Translations under genes and position numbers: made by a program | Part shown: positions 35,039 to 45,200 of the stretch, piece after piece | How positions within the stretch are numbered: position 1 is the first letter of the stretch | Layout of the letters: every line of letters starts with the position of its first letter | NCBI GenBank assembly: GCA_963709075.1 | Contig: CAVPUY010000009.1 | Span: 310,001-374,000 of the forward strand | Length of the DNA: 64,000 bases | Source of the DNA: Palsa-506 sp963709075 | Lineage (GTDB): Bacteria > Actinomycetota > Actinomycetes > Streptosporangiales > Streptosporangiaceae | Reading direction: 5' to 3' | Notes under the pieces: generated by a model | Seen by the model: the letters and a program-made list of their open reading frames with translations, nothing else | What the model was told of the DNA's origin: nothing | Databases searched by the model: none

Positions 35039-35860
35039 TCAGCCCGTCCCGGCTGACGACGGCCCGGCCATCGGCTGGCCCGGCCGGTACATCTGCGGCG
35101 GCTTGTTCCCGGCGGACTGGCCGCCGTCGACCGGGAGCACCGTGCCGGTGATGAACGACGACTGCTCCGAGCAGAGCCACAGCACGGCACCGGCCACCTC
35201 GGCCGCCTGGCCGACCCGCCGCATCGGCGTGGACAGCCCGGCCTGCCGCTTCGCCTCCGGGCCGGCGGCCGCCAGGTGGTGCGTCAGTATCGGCCCCGGA
35301 GCCACGACGTTCACCCGGATGCCCTGGTCGGCGTAGTCCAGCGCGGCGACTTTGGTCAGGCCGATGATCCCGGCCTTGCCGGCCACGTAGGCGGCCAGGT
35401 TCGCTGTGCCGTTCAGGCCGGCGATCGAGGCCATGTTCACGATCGCGCCGCCGCCGCTCGCCAGCATGGCCGGGATCTGGAACTTCATCCCGAGGAACGT
35501 GCCGCGGATGTTGGTGGCGATGCCCCGGTCGAACTCGCCGGCGTCGATGTCGGCGAGCGGCGCCGGCCGCGGCCCGTCGGTGGCGTTGTTGAACGCCGCG
35601 TCCAGCCGCCCGTACGTTGCGACGGCGGCATCGACCAGCCCGCGCATCGAGTCCGCGTCCGCGACATCGGTCCGCACCGCGGTCGCCCGCCCGCCGCCTG
35701 CCTCGATCCGCTTCGCGACGGACTCCAGCGCGGCGATGTCGCGGGCGCCGAGGACGACAGCGGCGCCGGCCGCCGCGAAGGCCTCGGCGGCGGCCGCGCC
35801 GATCCCCTTGCTGGCGCCGGCGACCAGCGCCACCCGGCCCGGCATCGGCAGCTCGCTCAT
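35039..35860 (-). CDS. SDR-family oxidoreductase
   Basis: A 273-residue classical short-chain dehydrogenase. ALVAGASKGIGAAAAEAFAA binds NAD(P); NNAT; the Ser of NMASIAGLNG and the Y-x3-K of AAYVAGKAG are the catalytic residues; VAPGPILT follows. The last 20 residues are an extra tail. The substrate is unknown. A perfect dyad lies 48 bases upstream, between it and the end of the EamA gene. Confidence 0.92.
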   Translation of the reverse strand: MSELPMPGRVALVAGASKGIGAAAAEAFAAAGAAVVLGARDIAALESVAKRIEAGGGRATAVRTDVADADSMRGLVDAAVATYGRLDAAFNNATDGPRPAPLADIDAGEFDRGIATNIRGTFLGMKFQIPAMLASGGGAIVNMASIAGLNGTANLAAYVAGKAGIIGLTKVAALDYADQGIRVNVVAPGPILTHHLAAAGPEAKRQAGLSTPMRRVGQAAEVAGAVLWLCSEQSSFITGTVLPVDGGQSAGNKPPQMYRPGQPMAGPSSAGTG

Positions 35861-35907
35861 GACCGCTCTCCTCTCGTCACGCCGACGACGTTAGGCAGTC
35901 AATCCTA

Positions 35908-35930
35908 AGATGTCAAACGATTAGACATCT
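35908..35930. promoter_or_regulatory. Perfect dyad upstream of the SDR gene
   Basis: AGATGTC (35908-35914) and GACATCT (35924-35930) are perfect inverted 7-mers around 9 bases. The element overlaps the EamA stop codon and faces the SDR gene, so it is a likely operator. Confidence 0.5.
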
Positions 35931-37071
35931 ATCGAGTCCGCCGCCCCGCGCCGCCTGCCGCGCCCCGCTTCCCCGGCCAGCCCGGCCGCCAACCGCCCGG
36001 CTGGCTTCCGCCCGGCAGCCCCCGCTCACCCATGCTGCCCTGGGTACCCGAACTGGCCGTCGCGGCCAGGCTCGCGCCGAGCACGCCGCAGCAGACGCCC
36101 GCCGCGCCGGCTAGCTGCAGCGCGGTCGGCCGCTCGCCGAGCACGGCGGCGGCCAGCAGCATCGCGGCCGCCGGCTGCAGCAGGAGCAGCAGCGAGGACA
36201 CGGCGGCCGGCAGCCTCGGCAGCGACGACGTGATCAGCAGCCAGCCGATCGTCTGGCTGGTCAGCGACAGCAGCAGCAGCCAGCCGAACGACGGCCACGG
36301 AATCTGCAGCTGCAGGCCGCCGAAGACCGCGCCGAACAGCAGCGAGCAGGCCGCGGCGCCTGCGGTGGCCTCGGCGAGCGGGCCGGCCACATGGGCAGTG
36401 CCGGACGATGTCCGGCGCAACGCGATGAGGAAGCCGGCGTAGGCAAGCGACGTCCCGATCCCGTACCCGATCCCGGCGGCGGGATCGCTGCCGGTAGCGG
36501 CGCCGTCGGCCAGGCCGGACACCAGGACCACGCCCGCCAGCACGACCGGGAGCGCTAACCAGAAACCGCGGTGCGGGCGCTCCCGGAACAGCAGCCAGGC
36601 GGCCAGGGCGACGAACAGCACCTGCAGGTTGCCGAGCACCGTGGCGACGCCGGCTCCGACGTCGGCGATGACGTGGTTCCACAGCAAGAGGTCGACAGCC
36701 AGGAACCCGCCGGCCAGCAGCGCCCCGAGGTGCGGAGCCAGCGGCCGGGGACCGCGCCGCCGCTGTTCAAGCACGGCCAGCGCGACAAGCACCGGCAGCG
36801 CGAGAAAGCAGCGGTAGAACACCACGGTGGCGCTGCCCGTGCCGGCCAGCTTGACCAGCACGGCGGAGGCCGAGATGCAGGCCGCCCCGAGGCCGGCCAG
36901 CAGGATGGGCTGCCGCCCGCCGCCACCAGGAAAACGCCGCCCGCGGCCGGCCACCGGGTGCCGGTCGCCGCCCGGAAGGCGCGGGTCACCGCCAGCAGGC
37001 GGGCGCAGGTCACCGGCGGCCGTCCTGGCCTCGTTGCCTGTAATGACCGTCCTGCCGTACGGTACTGACAT
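35929..37071 (-). CDS. EamA/DMT-family transporter
   Basis: A 380-residue protein with ten predicted transmembrane helices in two EamA repeats (GLGAACISASAVLVKLAGTG, VVFYRCFLALPVLVALAVLE, ATVLGNLQVLFVALAAWLLF; then GYGIGTSLAYAGFLIALRRT, LLLLLQPAAAMLLAAAVLGE). Exporter of metabolites or amino acids; substrate unknown. N-terminal 45 and C-terminal 45 residues are Gly/Arg/Pro-rich. The assigned ATG (37071-37069) overlaps the ATG of the divergent CGNR gene; a later start cannot be excluded. Confidence 0.87.
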   Translation of the reverse strand: MSVPYGRTVITGNEARTAAGDLRPPAGGDPRLPGGDRHPVAGRGRRFPGGGGRQPILLAGLGAACISASAVLVKLAGTGSATVVFYRCFLALPVLVALAVLEQRRRGPRPLAPHLGALLAGGFLAVDLLLWNHVIADVGAGVATVLGNLQVLFVALAAWLLFRERPHRGFWLALPVVLAGVVLVSGLADGAATGSDPAAGIGYGIGTSLAYAGFLIALRRTSSGTAHVAGPLAEATAGAAACSLLFGAVFGGLQLQIPWPSFGWLLLLSLTSQTIGWLLITSSLPRLPAAVSSLLLLLQPAAAMLLAAAVLGERPTALQLAGAAGVCCGVLGASLAATASSGTQGSMGERGLPGGSQPGGWRPGWPGKRGAAGGAGRRTR

Positions 37072-37663
37072 GCCGTCAACCCTACGAGAGCGCCCAGACA
37101 GGAGTCAAAGCGCTTTTGATGCTGACCAGCTGGAGGCCCTGACGGCCTGCGTCGAGCTGGTCAACACCGGCCGGTCAGGTGCCGCCGATGAGCTGACGCT
37201 GCCGGACGTGGAGTCATTCGGCCGCCGCTACGCGTTCCACGGGCGCGCTGCCGCGCTGCCGGATGTCCCGCGGCTGCGCCAGCACCGCGCCAGGCTGGAC
37301 GCCATCACCGTCGCCTGCGAGGAAGGCGACCAGGCCGCGGCCATCCGGCTGCTCAACGCGCTGCTCGCCGAGACCGGGGCGATCCCGCAGATCGTGGCGC
37401 ACGACGGCCGCGGGCCGCACATTCACGCATCGCGGCCCGCCGCCCCGATGGCCGACCGGATCGCGGCGCATATTGCCATGGGCCTGGCCGGGCTCGTCGT
37501 AGCCGGCCAGAGCGACCGGCTGCGCAGCTGCGCGGCACCTGCCTGCCGGGATGTCTTCCTCGATCTGTCCCGCAACTCCTCGCGCCGGTATTGCGACAGC
37601 CGCACCTGCGGCAACCGGCTGCACGTCGCCGCCTACCGCGCCCGCCGGGCAGCGGCCAGCTAG
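37070..37663 (+). CDS. CGNR zinc-finger / ABATE-domain regulator
   Basis: A 197-residue protein. ABATE domain: ACVELVNTGRSGAADELTLP, VESFGRRYAFHG. Zinc finger at the C-terminus: SCAAPACRDVFLDLSRNSSR, then YCDSRTCGNRLHVAAYRARR, which has the CGNR motif. The start ATG 37070 lies directly after the palindromic TACGGTACTG, without a Shine-Dalgarno, so the mRNA may be leaderless. Its start codon overlaps that of the divergent EamA gene, suggesting control of that transporter. Sister of the protein at 119-808. Confidence 0.9.
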   Translation: MPSTLRERPDRSQSAFDADQLEALTACVELVNTGRSGAADELTLPDVESFGRRYAFHGRAAALPDVPRLRQHRARLDAITVACEEGDQAAAIRLLNALLAETGAIPQIVAHDGRGPHIHASRPAAPMADRIAAHIAMGLAGLVVAGQSDRLRSCAAPACRDVFLDLSRNSSRRYCDSRTCGNRLHVAAYRARRAAAS

Positions 37664-37695
37664 CCGGCCAGCGGCCAGCTAGCCGGCCAGCGAGA
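37658..37695. repeat. Short tandem repeat between two convergent genes
   Basis: The block CAGCTAGCCGGCCAGCG occurs twice in a row across the CGNR stop codon and the end of the SIMPL gene. It may be a small slippage product. Confidence 0.6.
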
Positions 37696-38407
37696 CGCCC
37701 GTGGTGGTGAAACGGGCATCGATGGTGGCGGCCAGCTCCTGCGGGACCGGGTCAAGGGAGGGCGAGTCTGGCTCCGCGCCCTGCTGGCTGGCGAGACCCG
37801 CGGCCCTCACGTGGCTCGTTGCCCGGAACTGCTGGGCGGCATCGCCGCCGCCGAGCAGCCCGGCGTCAGCGATGTGCTCGACGCCCTGCAGCGAGCCGCC
37901 GAGCGCGGCGGCGTAGTCGCGGCCCTTGCGGATCGCCGCCGCAATGGCATCAGCGCGGACCCGGGGCCACCCGGGGTTGTCCCAGTCCACATGCCAGGAC
38001 ACCGCATGCACGTCGAGGGCGCTCGCGGCGGCGAGGACAGCGCCGAGCGTGGCCAGCAGGTCGAAGGCGCGGACCGTGATCGTGACCGCCACTGCCGCGG
38101 TCACCTGCCCGGTCGGCTCGAAGCGCCCGGTCACCTCATTGTGGAAGCGCTCCACGTGCGTCGTCGCCGACCGTGCCGACCAGGTCAGCGGGCGGCGCTC
38201 GGTTTCCGCTTCAAGCGGCACTCCGCCGAGTGTGGTGAGCTCGGCGGTGAGGCGGTCCAGGCTCGATGCGGCGGCCCGCACCGCAGCTTCCCTCGACTCC
38301 CTGGACAGCTCGATCCCGGCGCCAAGGACGACGTAGTCGGGCGGCACGGTCCGCCTGGCCTCGCCGCGGACAGAAAGGAGCGGGCCGGCGCTGGTCGGAT
38401 TGCTCAT
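37679..38407 (-). CDS. SIMPL-domain (DUF541) protein
   Basis: A 242-residue protein. GPLLSVRGEARRTVPPDYVV is the SIMPL start (normally VSGEGEV...PD); ELTTLGGV, the long QVTAAVAVTITVRAFDLLAT strand and ADAIAAAIRKGRDYAAALGG complete the DUF541 fold. Related proteins are oxidative-stress or signalling factors, usually secreted; no signal peptide is seen here. ATG 38407 is used; ATG 38425 is 6 codons upstream. Confidence 0.82.
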   Translation of the reverse strand: MSNPTSAGPLLSVRGEARRTVPPDYVVLGAGIELSRESREAAVRAAASSLDRLTAELTTLGGVPLEAETERRPLTWSARSATTHVERFHNEVTGRFEPTGQVTAAVAVTITVRAFDLLATLGAVLAAASALDVHAVSWHVDWDNPGWPRVRADAIAAAIRKGRDYAAALGGSLQGVEHIADAGLLGGGDAAQQFRATSHVRAAGLASQQGAEPDSPSLDPVPQELAATIDARFTTTGVSLAG

Positions 38408-38620
38408 GGGCAGCCAGCTAACCATGACCGCGGCGGACGGCGGCGCCCGGGCGCCGGCCAGTCTCCGCGATCATGGCTGCGGCACGGCACCGGCCAGGGA
38501 GTTCCCGTTTCATATGGGCTTTTGACTTACCGGCCGGCCGGCCGCTTCCAGGCTGAGCTGCTCGATCACCGCCGCGGCGGCCGGCCGCGCAGCGCAGCGG
38601 TGCGTCCAGGGCGGCCGTGC

Positions 38621-39112
38621 TCATCGCGCCGGGTCGTCGATCACGGGGTAACGGCCCTCCCGGCGAGCCTGCCGCGCATCGGCGAGGTACTCGCGGCTGC
38701 ACATCGCGGACAGGATCGCGATGCCGCCCCGGTGCAGCCGGACCTCGGCGTGCCGCATCTCGCCGAGCAGCACGATCCGCCGCCCGCCGGCCGCCCCGGA
38801 GCCGGTCCAGTCCTTGACCCGGCACCGCCCGACCCGGCGCAGCTCGTCGTGGTCGACGATCGCGTCCTCGGGCACCAGCAGCTTCACCGTGGCGTGGTCG
38901 ATGTCGAGCCGGATCTCGGTGTCTCCGTCCGGTATCCGCGGCGAGCGCAGGTCGAGCAGCACGCTGCCGCGCGAAGCCCGCACGTCGAAGCGGCGCGCGG
39001 TGGTCCAGTGGCCGAGCTTCTTGACGACCCGGTGATGCGCCCGGATCGCCGCGGTCTCCTCGTCCGGCGGCTGCGGCGAGGGGCAGGCCGCGTTCGTTTC
39101 TGTGGTGATCAT
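38621..39112 (-). CDS. Hypothetical protein divergent from a PadR gene
   Basis: A 163-residue protein from ATG 39112 (GGAAGGAACC upstream). After an acidic start, a beta-rich domain (GSVLLDLRSPRIPDGDTEIR, LDIDHATVKLLVPEDAIVDH) resembles the repeating beta-strand fold of LiaF/DUF1707-linked cell-envelope proteins, without membrane segments. A charged end follows (EYLADARQARREGRYPVIDD). Divergent from the PadR gene with a shared dyad, so it is the probable target of that regulator. The family is not firmly recognised. Confidence 0.7.
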   Translation of the reverse strand: MITTETNAACPSPQPPDEETAAIRAHHRVVKKLGHWTTARRFDVRASRGSVLLDLRSPRIPDGDTEIRLDIDHATVKLLVPEDAIVDHDELRRVGRCRVKDWTGSGAAGGRRIVLLGEMRHAEVRLHRGGIAILSAMCSREYLADARQARREGRYPVIDDPAR

Positions 39113-39184
39113 CTCGGGGTTCCTTCCGTGGGCTTGGTTGCGTGTGACCTTCGGACTAGCCATGCGGAAAATAGTTACAGAGCA

Positions 39185-39269
39185 ACTAGTATCTTGTCAA
39201 CTCATATCTGAGATACTAGTCAGAACATACTCAACTTGTTCCTTGGACACTAGTAACGTAGGAACTAGT
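39185..39269. promoter_or_regulatory. PadR operator region: inverted and repeated ACTAGT sites
   Basis: ACTAGTATCT (39185-39194) and AGATACTAGT (39211-39220) form a perfect 10-bp dyad. Two more ACTAGT sites follow at 39249-39254 and 39264-39269. All four lie between the divergent hypothetical gene and the PadR gene, an AT-rich gap. PadR dimers bind dyads of this kind (ATGT/ACAT or similar half-sites), so autoregulation is likely. Confidence 0.65.
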
Positions 39270-39281
39270 AGACTGACCGCC

Positions 39282-39941
39282 ATGGACCCGAAGCTCCGGC
39301 CGTCACCGCTCGCCCTCGCCGTGCTCGGCCTGCTCGTCGTCGGGCCCCTGCACCCCTACGCGATGCAGCGGCTGCTCAAGCACTGGGGCAAGGACCGCGT
39401 CATTAACGTGGGGCAGCGCGCGAACCTGTACAAGACGATCCGGCGGCTGCACGAGGCGGGACTTGTCGCGGTCCGCCAGACCGAGCGTGACCAGCAGTTT
39501 CCCGAGCGCACGGTCTACGAGCTGACCGAGCCGGGGCGCCAGGCGATGCAGGACTGGCTGGCCGTCATGCTGGCGGCGCCGCGGAATGAGTTCCCGCAGT
39601 TCCCGGCCGCGCTCTCGTTCGTCATGCTGCTTGACCCCGAGCGGGTCGAGGCGGCGCTAGCAAGCCGGGCCGAGGGCCTCAGGGAGAACCTGGCCAGGCT
39701 CGAACGCAGCGTGGCGGACCATGCCGGCGCCCTGCCGAGGGTGACGCTGCTGGACGACGAGTACCTGCGCGCGGTCACCGCCGCCGAGCTGAGCTGGGTC
39801 AGCGGCGTCATCGAGGACCTGCGCGCCGGGACGCTGCAGTGGGGCGAGGAACTCGCCGAGCTGGCGCGGTCCGGCCTGCCGGACCTGACCCCCGCGGCCG
39901 GTCAGTCTCCGGCCGCGGTCTCGGACAGCGCGGCCACGTAG
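39282..39941 (+). CDS. PadR-family regulator
   Basis: A 219-residue protein from ATG 39282. Winged helix: LALAVLGLLVVGPLHPYAMQ, then QRANLYKTIRRLHEAGLVAV and TVYELTEPGRQAMQDWL, as in PadR; the C-terminal dimer helices (RAEGLRENLARLERSV, SWVSGVIEDLRAG) are typical of the Vir_act_alpha_C type. It probably binds the dyads at 39185-39269 and represses the divergent gene and itself. Its end overlaps the convergent oxygenase gene by 40 bases. Confidence 0.92.
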   Translation: MDPKLRPSPLALAVLGLLVVGPLHPYAMQRLLKHWGKDRVINVGQRANLYKTIRRLHEAGLVAVRQTERDQQFPERTVYELTEPGRQAMQDWLAVMLAAPRNEFPQFPAALSFVMLLDPERVEAALASRAEGLRENLARLERSVADHAGALPRVTLLDDEYLRAVTAAELSWVSGVIEDLRAGTLQWGEELAELARSGLPDLTPAAGQSPAAVSDSAAT

Positions 39942-40931
39942 GGCTTCCCCTCGCGCCAGGCGGCTATCTGCTCGGGACGGCCGTAGTCGTCCAGGTAGTC
40001 ATCGACCCGGCGGCTGACGTGATCCCAGACAGCGACCGGCTGGTAGCCGCCGCCGGCCTGCCCGGCGAACGGCTCAGCCGGCCGGACGACAGCCTCGAGG
40101 GCCGGGTAGCAGAACACGGCCGTCGACCGCCGGGTCTTCGTGCCCCCGGCGATGACGCGGTGCCGGCCGCCGCAGCCGCCCGCCGGTCCAGCGGGTCAGC
40201 AGCTCGCCGGAGAACACCGCCAGGGCGCCGGGCACGATCGGCACCGGGAGCCAGCTGCCGTCCGCCAGCTGGCCCTGCAGGCCCTGGTAGTCGCCCTCCT
40301 GACGCAGCACGGTGACCACCGAGTCGTCCGCGTGCTCAAGCAGCAGCAGCTTGTCCTCGTCGCGGCCGGTGTCCGGGTAGCACCAGGTGGGGTAGTCGTT
40401 GGTGGTCAGCCGCAGATGGGGGAGCGCGCCGAGCCCGAAGGTACCGCCGTCGACGCCGAGCGCCGCGGCGTAAAGCCGGAGCGCGCGCTCGGCGAGCCGG
40501 CCGGCCGCCGCCAGGTAGCGGAACGTCACGTCGCGCAGCCCCGGGTCGTCCGGCGGCCAGACGTTCGGGTGCCCGAACAGCCCGGCGTACCTGGCCGGGA
40601 CGCCTGCCGCCACCGCATCCTGCGGCGTGTCGAACTGCGCGACGTTGTACCGCTCGAGCTCGAGCCTGCCGAAGTCATCAGGCCACTGCCGCCAGCCCCG
40701 GTACGGGTGCCCGCCAGGGCTCGCCAGCCTGGCCTTTTCCGCCCTGGGCAGGCCGAGCAGCCGCCCGGTCCGCCGGCTGTGGTCCGCGAGCAGGCCGCCC
40801 GGCACCCCGTGATTGACCACCTGGATGATGCCGGTCTGCTCGGCTGCCCGGCGGACCGCGTCGAGCAGCCCGGCCGGGGCGTGCCCGCCGAGCGCAGCCG
40901 CCAGGTCGACAACCGGAATCTCGTCCGCCAT
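39902..40931 (-). pseudogene. Isopenicillin-N-synthase-like 2OG-Fe(II) oxygenase, frameshifted
   Basis: Two minus-strand frames give a full enzyme of about 343 residues. The N-terminus IPVVDLAAALGG and GIIQVVNHGVPGGLL is the DIOX_N domain. LLLLEHADDSVVTVLRQEG has the His-x-Asp iron ligands. Near 40165, in CGGCGGCCGG, the frame changes; the next frame holds the distal His and the 2OG-binding R-x-S (RHRVIAGGTKTRRSTAVFCY), then LEAVVRPAEPF and the end at 39902. Products of such enzymes include hydroxylated or ring-closed metabolites; substrate unknown. Tail-to-tail overlap with PadR. Confidence 0.83.
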
Positions 40932-40987
40932 GTCCCGCAGCCGCCTTCCCTGTCCCGTCTGCGCCGTCTGTACCGTCTGTCAGCATG

Positions 40988-41833
40988 TTAGAGCCCGAGG
41001 ATGCGGGCGGCGTTTCCGTGCAGCAACTGGTCAAGGACATCGGCGGGCAGGCCGAGGCCGTCGAGCTCGGCGAGGCAGCGCTCCGGGGTGAAGAACGGGT
41101 AGTCGCTGCCCCACAGGAACTGCCCGGACAGCCGTCCCCGCAGCTCGCTGATCACTTCCGCCGGGATCCGGCGCGGTGACCAGCCGGAGATGTCGATGTA
41201 CACGTTGGTCTTGTGCAGCGCGACGGCGGCCAGGTCCGCGTGCCAGGGCCAGCCGAAATGCGCGGCCACGATGATCAGCCCGGGAAACGCCGCGGCCACC
41301 GGGTCGAGCTTGAGCGGGTGCGCGTAGTCGATCCTGATGCCCTGGCCGCCGGGCTGGCGGGCGCCGATCCCGCTGGTCCCGGTGTGGAAAAGGGCAAGCA
41401 GCCCGTGCTGCTCGCACGCGGCGAAGATCGGCCAGTAGGCGGGGTCATCGGGGGAGAACGCCTGCAGCGACGGGTGGAACTTCACCCCGCGCAGCCCGAG
41501 CGCGGCGATGCTGGCCACCTCGGCGACCGCGGCCTCGCCCTTGTGCGGGTCAACCGAGCCAAGCCCGGTGAAGGCGTCCGGATGGTCACGGCAGGCGGCG
41601 GCCACCGTCTCATTAGGCACCCGGGGCCGCCCGGTCGCTGTCTCCGCGTCCCAGGCCAGCAGGACCGCCTGCACTCCGAGCTGCCGGTACCTGGCGGCCA
41701 GCTCGTCCAGCGACTGCCGTTGCGCCGGCGACCGGAAGTACGCCTCGGCCGCCGCCAGGTACCCGTCCATGCTGCCGTCCAGCCAGTCCGGGGTCGGCAG
41801 GTGCACGTGGAAGTCAATCGCGTGGGGCGGCAC
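40988..41833 (-). CDS. Amidohydrolase-2 family (TIM-barrel) hydrolase/decarboxylase
   Basis: A 281-residue protein. H-x-H metal site in AIDFHVHLPTPDWL; GLRGVKFHPSLQAFSPDDPA; FHTGTS; VAAHFGWPW; the Asp of LWGSDYPFFTPE; HGNAARILGL at the end. This is the ACMSD-like group, which decarboxylates or hydrolyses aromatic or lactone substrates. GTG 41833 is chosen so that the protein starts close to the first strand; the in-frame ORF opens at 41869. Substrate unknown. Confidence 0.87.
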   Translation of the reverse strand: MPPHAIDFHVHLPTPDWLDGSMDGYLAAAEAYFRSPAQRQSLDELAARYRQLGVQAVLLAWDAETATGRPRVPNETVAAACRDHPDAFTGLGSVDPHKGEAAVAEVASIAALGLRGVKFHPSLQAFSPDDPAYWPIFAACEQHGLLALFHTGTSGIGARQPGGQGIRIDYAHPLKLDPVAAAFPGLIIVAAHFGWPWHADLAAVALHKTNVYIDISGWSPRRIPAEVISELRGRLSGQFLWGSDYPFFTPERCLAELDGLGLPADVLDQLLHGNAARILGL

Positions 41834-42299
41834 CAGATCATCGTAATCACGGCGGGGGCCAGACCTCAATCAAGATCATTTTCTGAAACGGGAACTCCCC
41901 GCTCAGTCCCGCCGCTGGCCGGGTGCTGCCCGGCGCCAGACCGGGCGGCGACGGAGCCTGAAGCAATGCCGGAAATAGCGAAAGATAACGTACTTGTCCC
42001 AGCCATCGGCGTTTAATAAACGGAACATGACGTGGCCCTGTAATTACCCCAGCTAACCAGCCACCGCCGGTATCGCCGCAAAGCGGCACGGGACAAGGAA
42101 CCGGCCGGAATTTCTTGGCGCGATGCCGTAATCTGACTGTCCTTCTTGGGCGTCACATCTGATGTCAGCAACACGCCGGACGGATTTCGTCCGCTTGCTG
42201 CATATTCATTTGGGCTCAGTGCGTGAGCATCCTGCGGTCACGCAGGTCGTTACTTGGGGATGGGCGGGGAGTTCGTTGACCGGACACAGGCGTTGGGGG
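41834..42299. other. Promoter region of the exopolysaccharide-modifying gene set
   Basis: About 430-460 bases upstream of the deacetylase gene. It is less GC-rich around 41870-42060 (TTTAATAAACGG), and contains CGGACG (42177-42182) and CGTCCG (42188-42193), a perfect 6-bp dyad with 5-base spacer. I looked for a cyclic-di-GMP or cyclic-di-AMP riboswitch and could not support one. Confidence 0.45.
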
Positions 42300-45200
42300 A
42301 TGACGCGGCTGGCTCAGTGCCTGAGCGTGGCGTTAGTTGCGGGCGGCCTTGCGGCCACGGCCGGCGCAGGCGCGGCCGCGGCAGCCGCGCCGCCTACCCT
42401 GAACCTGAAGGTCCTGCTGATCGGGGAAGGGTCCTCCGACGTCACGACCGCGGCCTGGCAGGCGGCGCTCAGCACCGAGGGAGTGCCCTACACCCTGGTC
42501 ACCGCCACCGGCACGGCTCCCAGCGAGACGGTGAACCTGCCGGCCCTTTCCAGCGGCAGCACCGGCAACTACAACGGCGTGGTCATCGCCGATTCCCCGG
42601 CGGACTACGCAGCCGGAACCCTGAGCTCACTGGACGCCTACGAGTCTTCCTTCGGCGTGCGCCAGGTGGACGGCTACATGTACCCGTCGCCGGCCCTCGG
42701 CGTGACCGACGTCACCGGCGGGTCCCTCGATGGCAGCACCGGCACGCTGACTCCCGCGGGCCTTGCCGCCTTCCCTGAGCTCAAGGGTCCCGTCCCGTTC
42801 GACACCGGCACTTTCGGCTACGGCGCGACCGTGAACTCCGGGGCGCCCTACACGCCTTTCCTTACCGACGCGGCCGGTCATGTCATGGCCGGGGTATACC
42901 AGCACCCTGGCTCCGGCGACCCGCAGGCCGGGGTGTCGGAACTGGCGCTCAACTTCGATTACAACGCCAGCCAGCTGCAGTGGCTGCTGCTGGCCCCCGG
43001 GCTGATCAACTGGGTCACCCAGAATGCCCACCTCGGCCTGTACCGCAACTATTTCGGCCAGGACGTCGACGATGTCTTCATCTCCGACAACGAGTGGAGC
43101 CAGCAGTTCCAGTGCACGCCGGCCGCCACCGACCCGCCCGACTTCACCTGCCCGCCTGGCGTGGCCAACAACCCCGCTGACACGCCGCCGGACGTGCAGA
43201 TGAGCGCGGCCGATGTCGCTTACGTGGCCAGCTGGGAGAAGCAGACCGGGATTCGCCTGAACCTGGCGTTCAACGGCGTTGGCGCGTGCAGCGCGGACAC
43301 GGCCGCGGACGAATCGGACGCCGACTGCGCCGGCACCGCCACCGATAACGGGGTCACCTACACCGATCCCGGCCAGGGCGTGGACGCCAGCAACCCGGAC
43401 GACGGCGCGTTCGTCAACGCCATGCTCGCCGACCAGGGCGACTTCAACTGGATCACCCACACCTGGTCGCACCTGTTCCTCGGCTGCCAGGTAGCGCAGC
43501 CGCAGGCGCTTACCTCGGTGACGGCGAACAGCTCCGGCGGCACGCTCGCTGGCGGTTCCTACAGCTACGAGGTCACCGCGGCCACCGCCTACGGCGAGTC
43601 CGAGCCGTCGCGGCCCCAGCCGGTCACCGTCGGGAGCGCCGGGTCGGTCACCCTGACCTGGCCGGAGGCCACCAACGGGACCGGCGCCGATGGCACTGCC
43701 GGGCCCTCGCTGGCCAAGGAGGAGGCCAGCCACACCGGCGGGACCGGCTTCTGGGGCTACGACGTCTACCGGGAGAACCCTGGCTCGAACAGCTACGGGC
43801 TGGTGGGCCAGGTGGCCGAGAACCCGTCAGCGACCTCGTCCACCACCTACAGCTTCACCGACACGGGGAACACCCCGGGGGCCGCGCCGGACTCAAGCTC
43901 CGACTTCCCCACGGCCACCAACCCCGGCATCGACTGCGCCAGCGGCGCCGGCGCGTGGGTGCCCGCCACGAGCAGCACGGCTGACTCGTCCATCGAGCAG
44001 GAGATCGGCCTGGACCAGGCCTTCGCCGCCGCCAACGGGCTGACCAGCTACACGCCGTCGGCGGTCGTCACCGGGGAGCACTCCGGGCTGGAGAACCCCA
44101 ACATGCCGTCCGCCCTGGCCGGGGTGAACGTCACTACCTTCGCGCAGGACGCCTCCCGCCAGCCGCAGCAGTACTCGATCGGCGCGGCGCTCGGGGCGCC
44201 CCGCTACCCGAGCAACATCTACTACAACGCGGCCAACTGGCCGGACGAGCTGAACGAGTACAACACCTTGTACGTGGCCCAGGGCGACTCGCTCGGCAGC
44301 ACCCAGTACCCGGGCGAGACCGGCCACTGCACGAGCAACTCGGCGACCACGTGCATCACCACCCCGGCGACCGAGGCGACCGTGCTCGCTTCCGAGTCGC
44401 ACATCATGCTGAGCCACGTGCTCGGCAACGACCCCCGGGTCGGCTACGCGCACCAGTCCGACCTGATCGGCCCGGCCACCCAGAACGGCCAGGACTACGG
44501 CTACACCCTGCTGACCCTGATCAGCTCCATGCTGAGCCAGTACAACAGCTGGTACGACGCCACGGCCCCGCTCGACCAGATGACCGACGTCAGCGAGGCC
44601 CAGGTACTGGCCGAGCAGGGCGCGTGGGCCACCGCGGAGAACGGCAGGCAGGTGACTGCCAGCGAGCAGGACGGCGTGGTGAAGGTCAGCAACGGCGGCT
44701 CGGCGGTCAGCGTCCCGGTCACCGTGCCGCCAGGCACCACGGTCAACGGCTCGGCCTTCGGGCACGCGTACGGCGGCGACCTCTCCGACTGGGTAAGCCT
44801 CGGCAACGGGGCGACCGAGACCCTCACCGAGCATGTCGTCCCCGCCATCGACAGCCCAGGATCGGCCACCTCGACCGTGGGCACCGCCTTCAGCTTCACG
44901 GTGGACACCACCGGCGACCCGACCGCGACGATCACCGAGTCCGGGGCTTTGCCGGCCGGCCTCAGTTTCAAGGACAACGGCGACGGCACGGCCACGCTGG
45001 CCGGCACCGCCGCGGCCGGCAGCGGGGGCAGCTACCCGGTCGTCTTCACGGCCGCCAACAGCGCCGGCGGCGTAAGCCAGGTCTTCACGCTGACCAACAC
45101 CGAGGCCCCGGCGATCACCAGCCCGTCCACCGCGACCTTCAGCACCGGGGTAGCTGGCACCTATACGGTCACCACCACGGGCTACCCGGCCGCCACCATC

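Noticed and set aside
41870..42299. Cyclic-di-GMP or cyclic-di-AMP riboswitch before the deacetylase
   Set aside because: Expected because Pel is often controlled by cyclic-di-GMP, but the conserved loops of known classes were not found by eye. A covariance search (Infernal/Rfam) would settle it.
42162..42299. 46-codon N-terminal extension of the deacetylase
   Set aside because: It would bury the signal peptide and has no ribosome-binding site.
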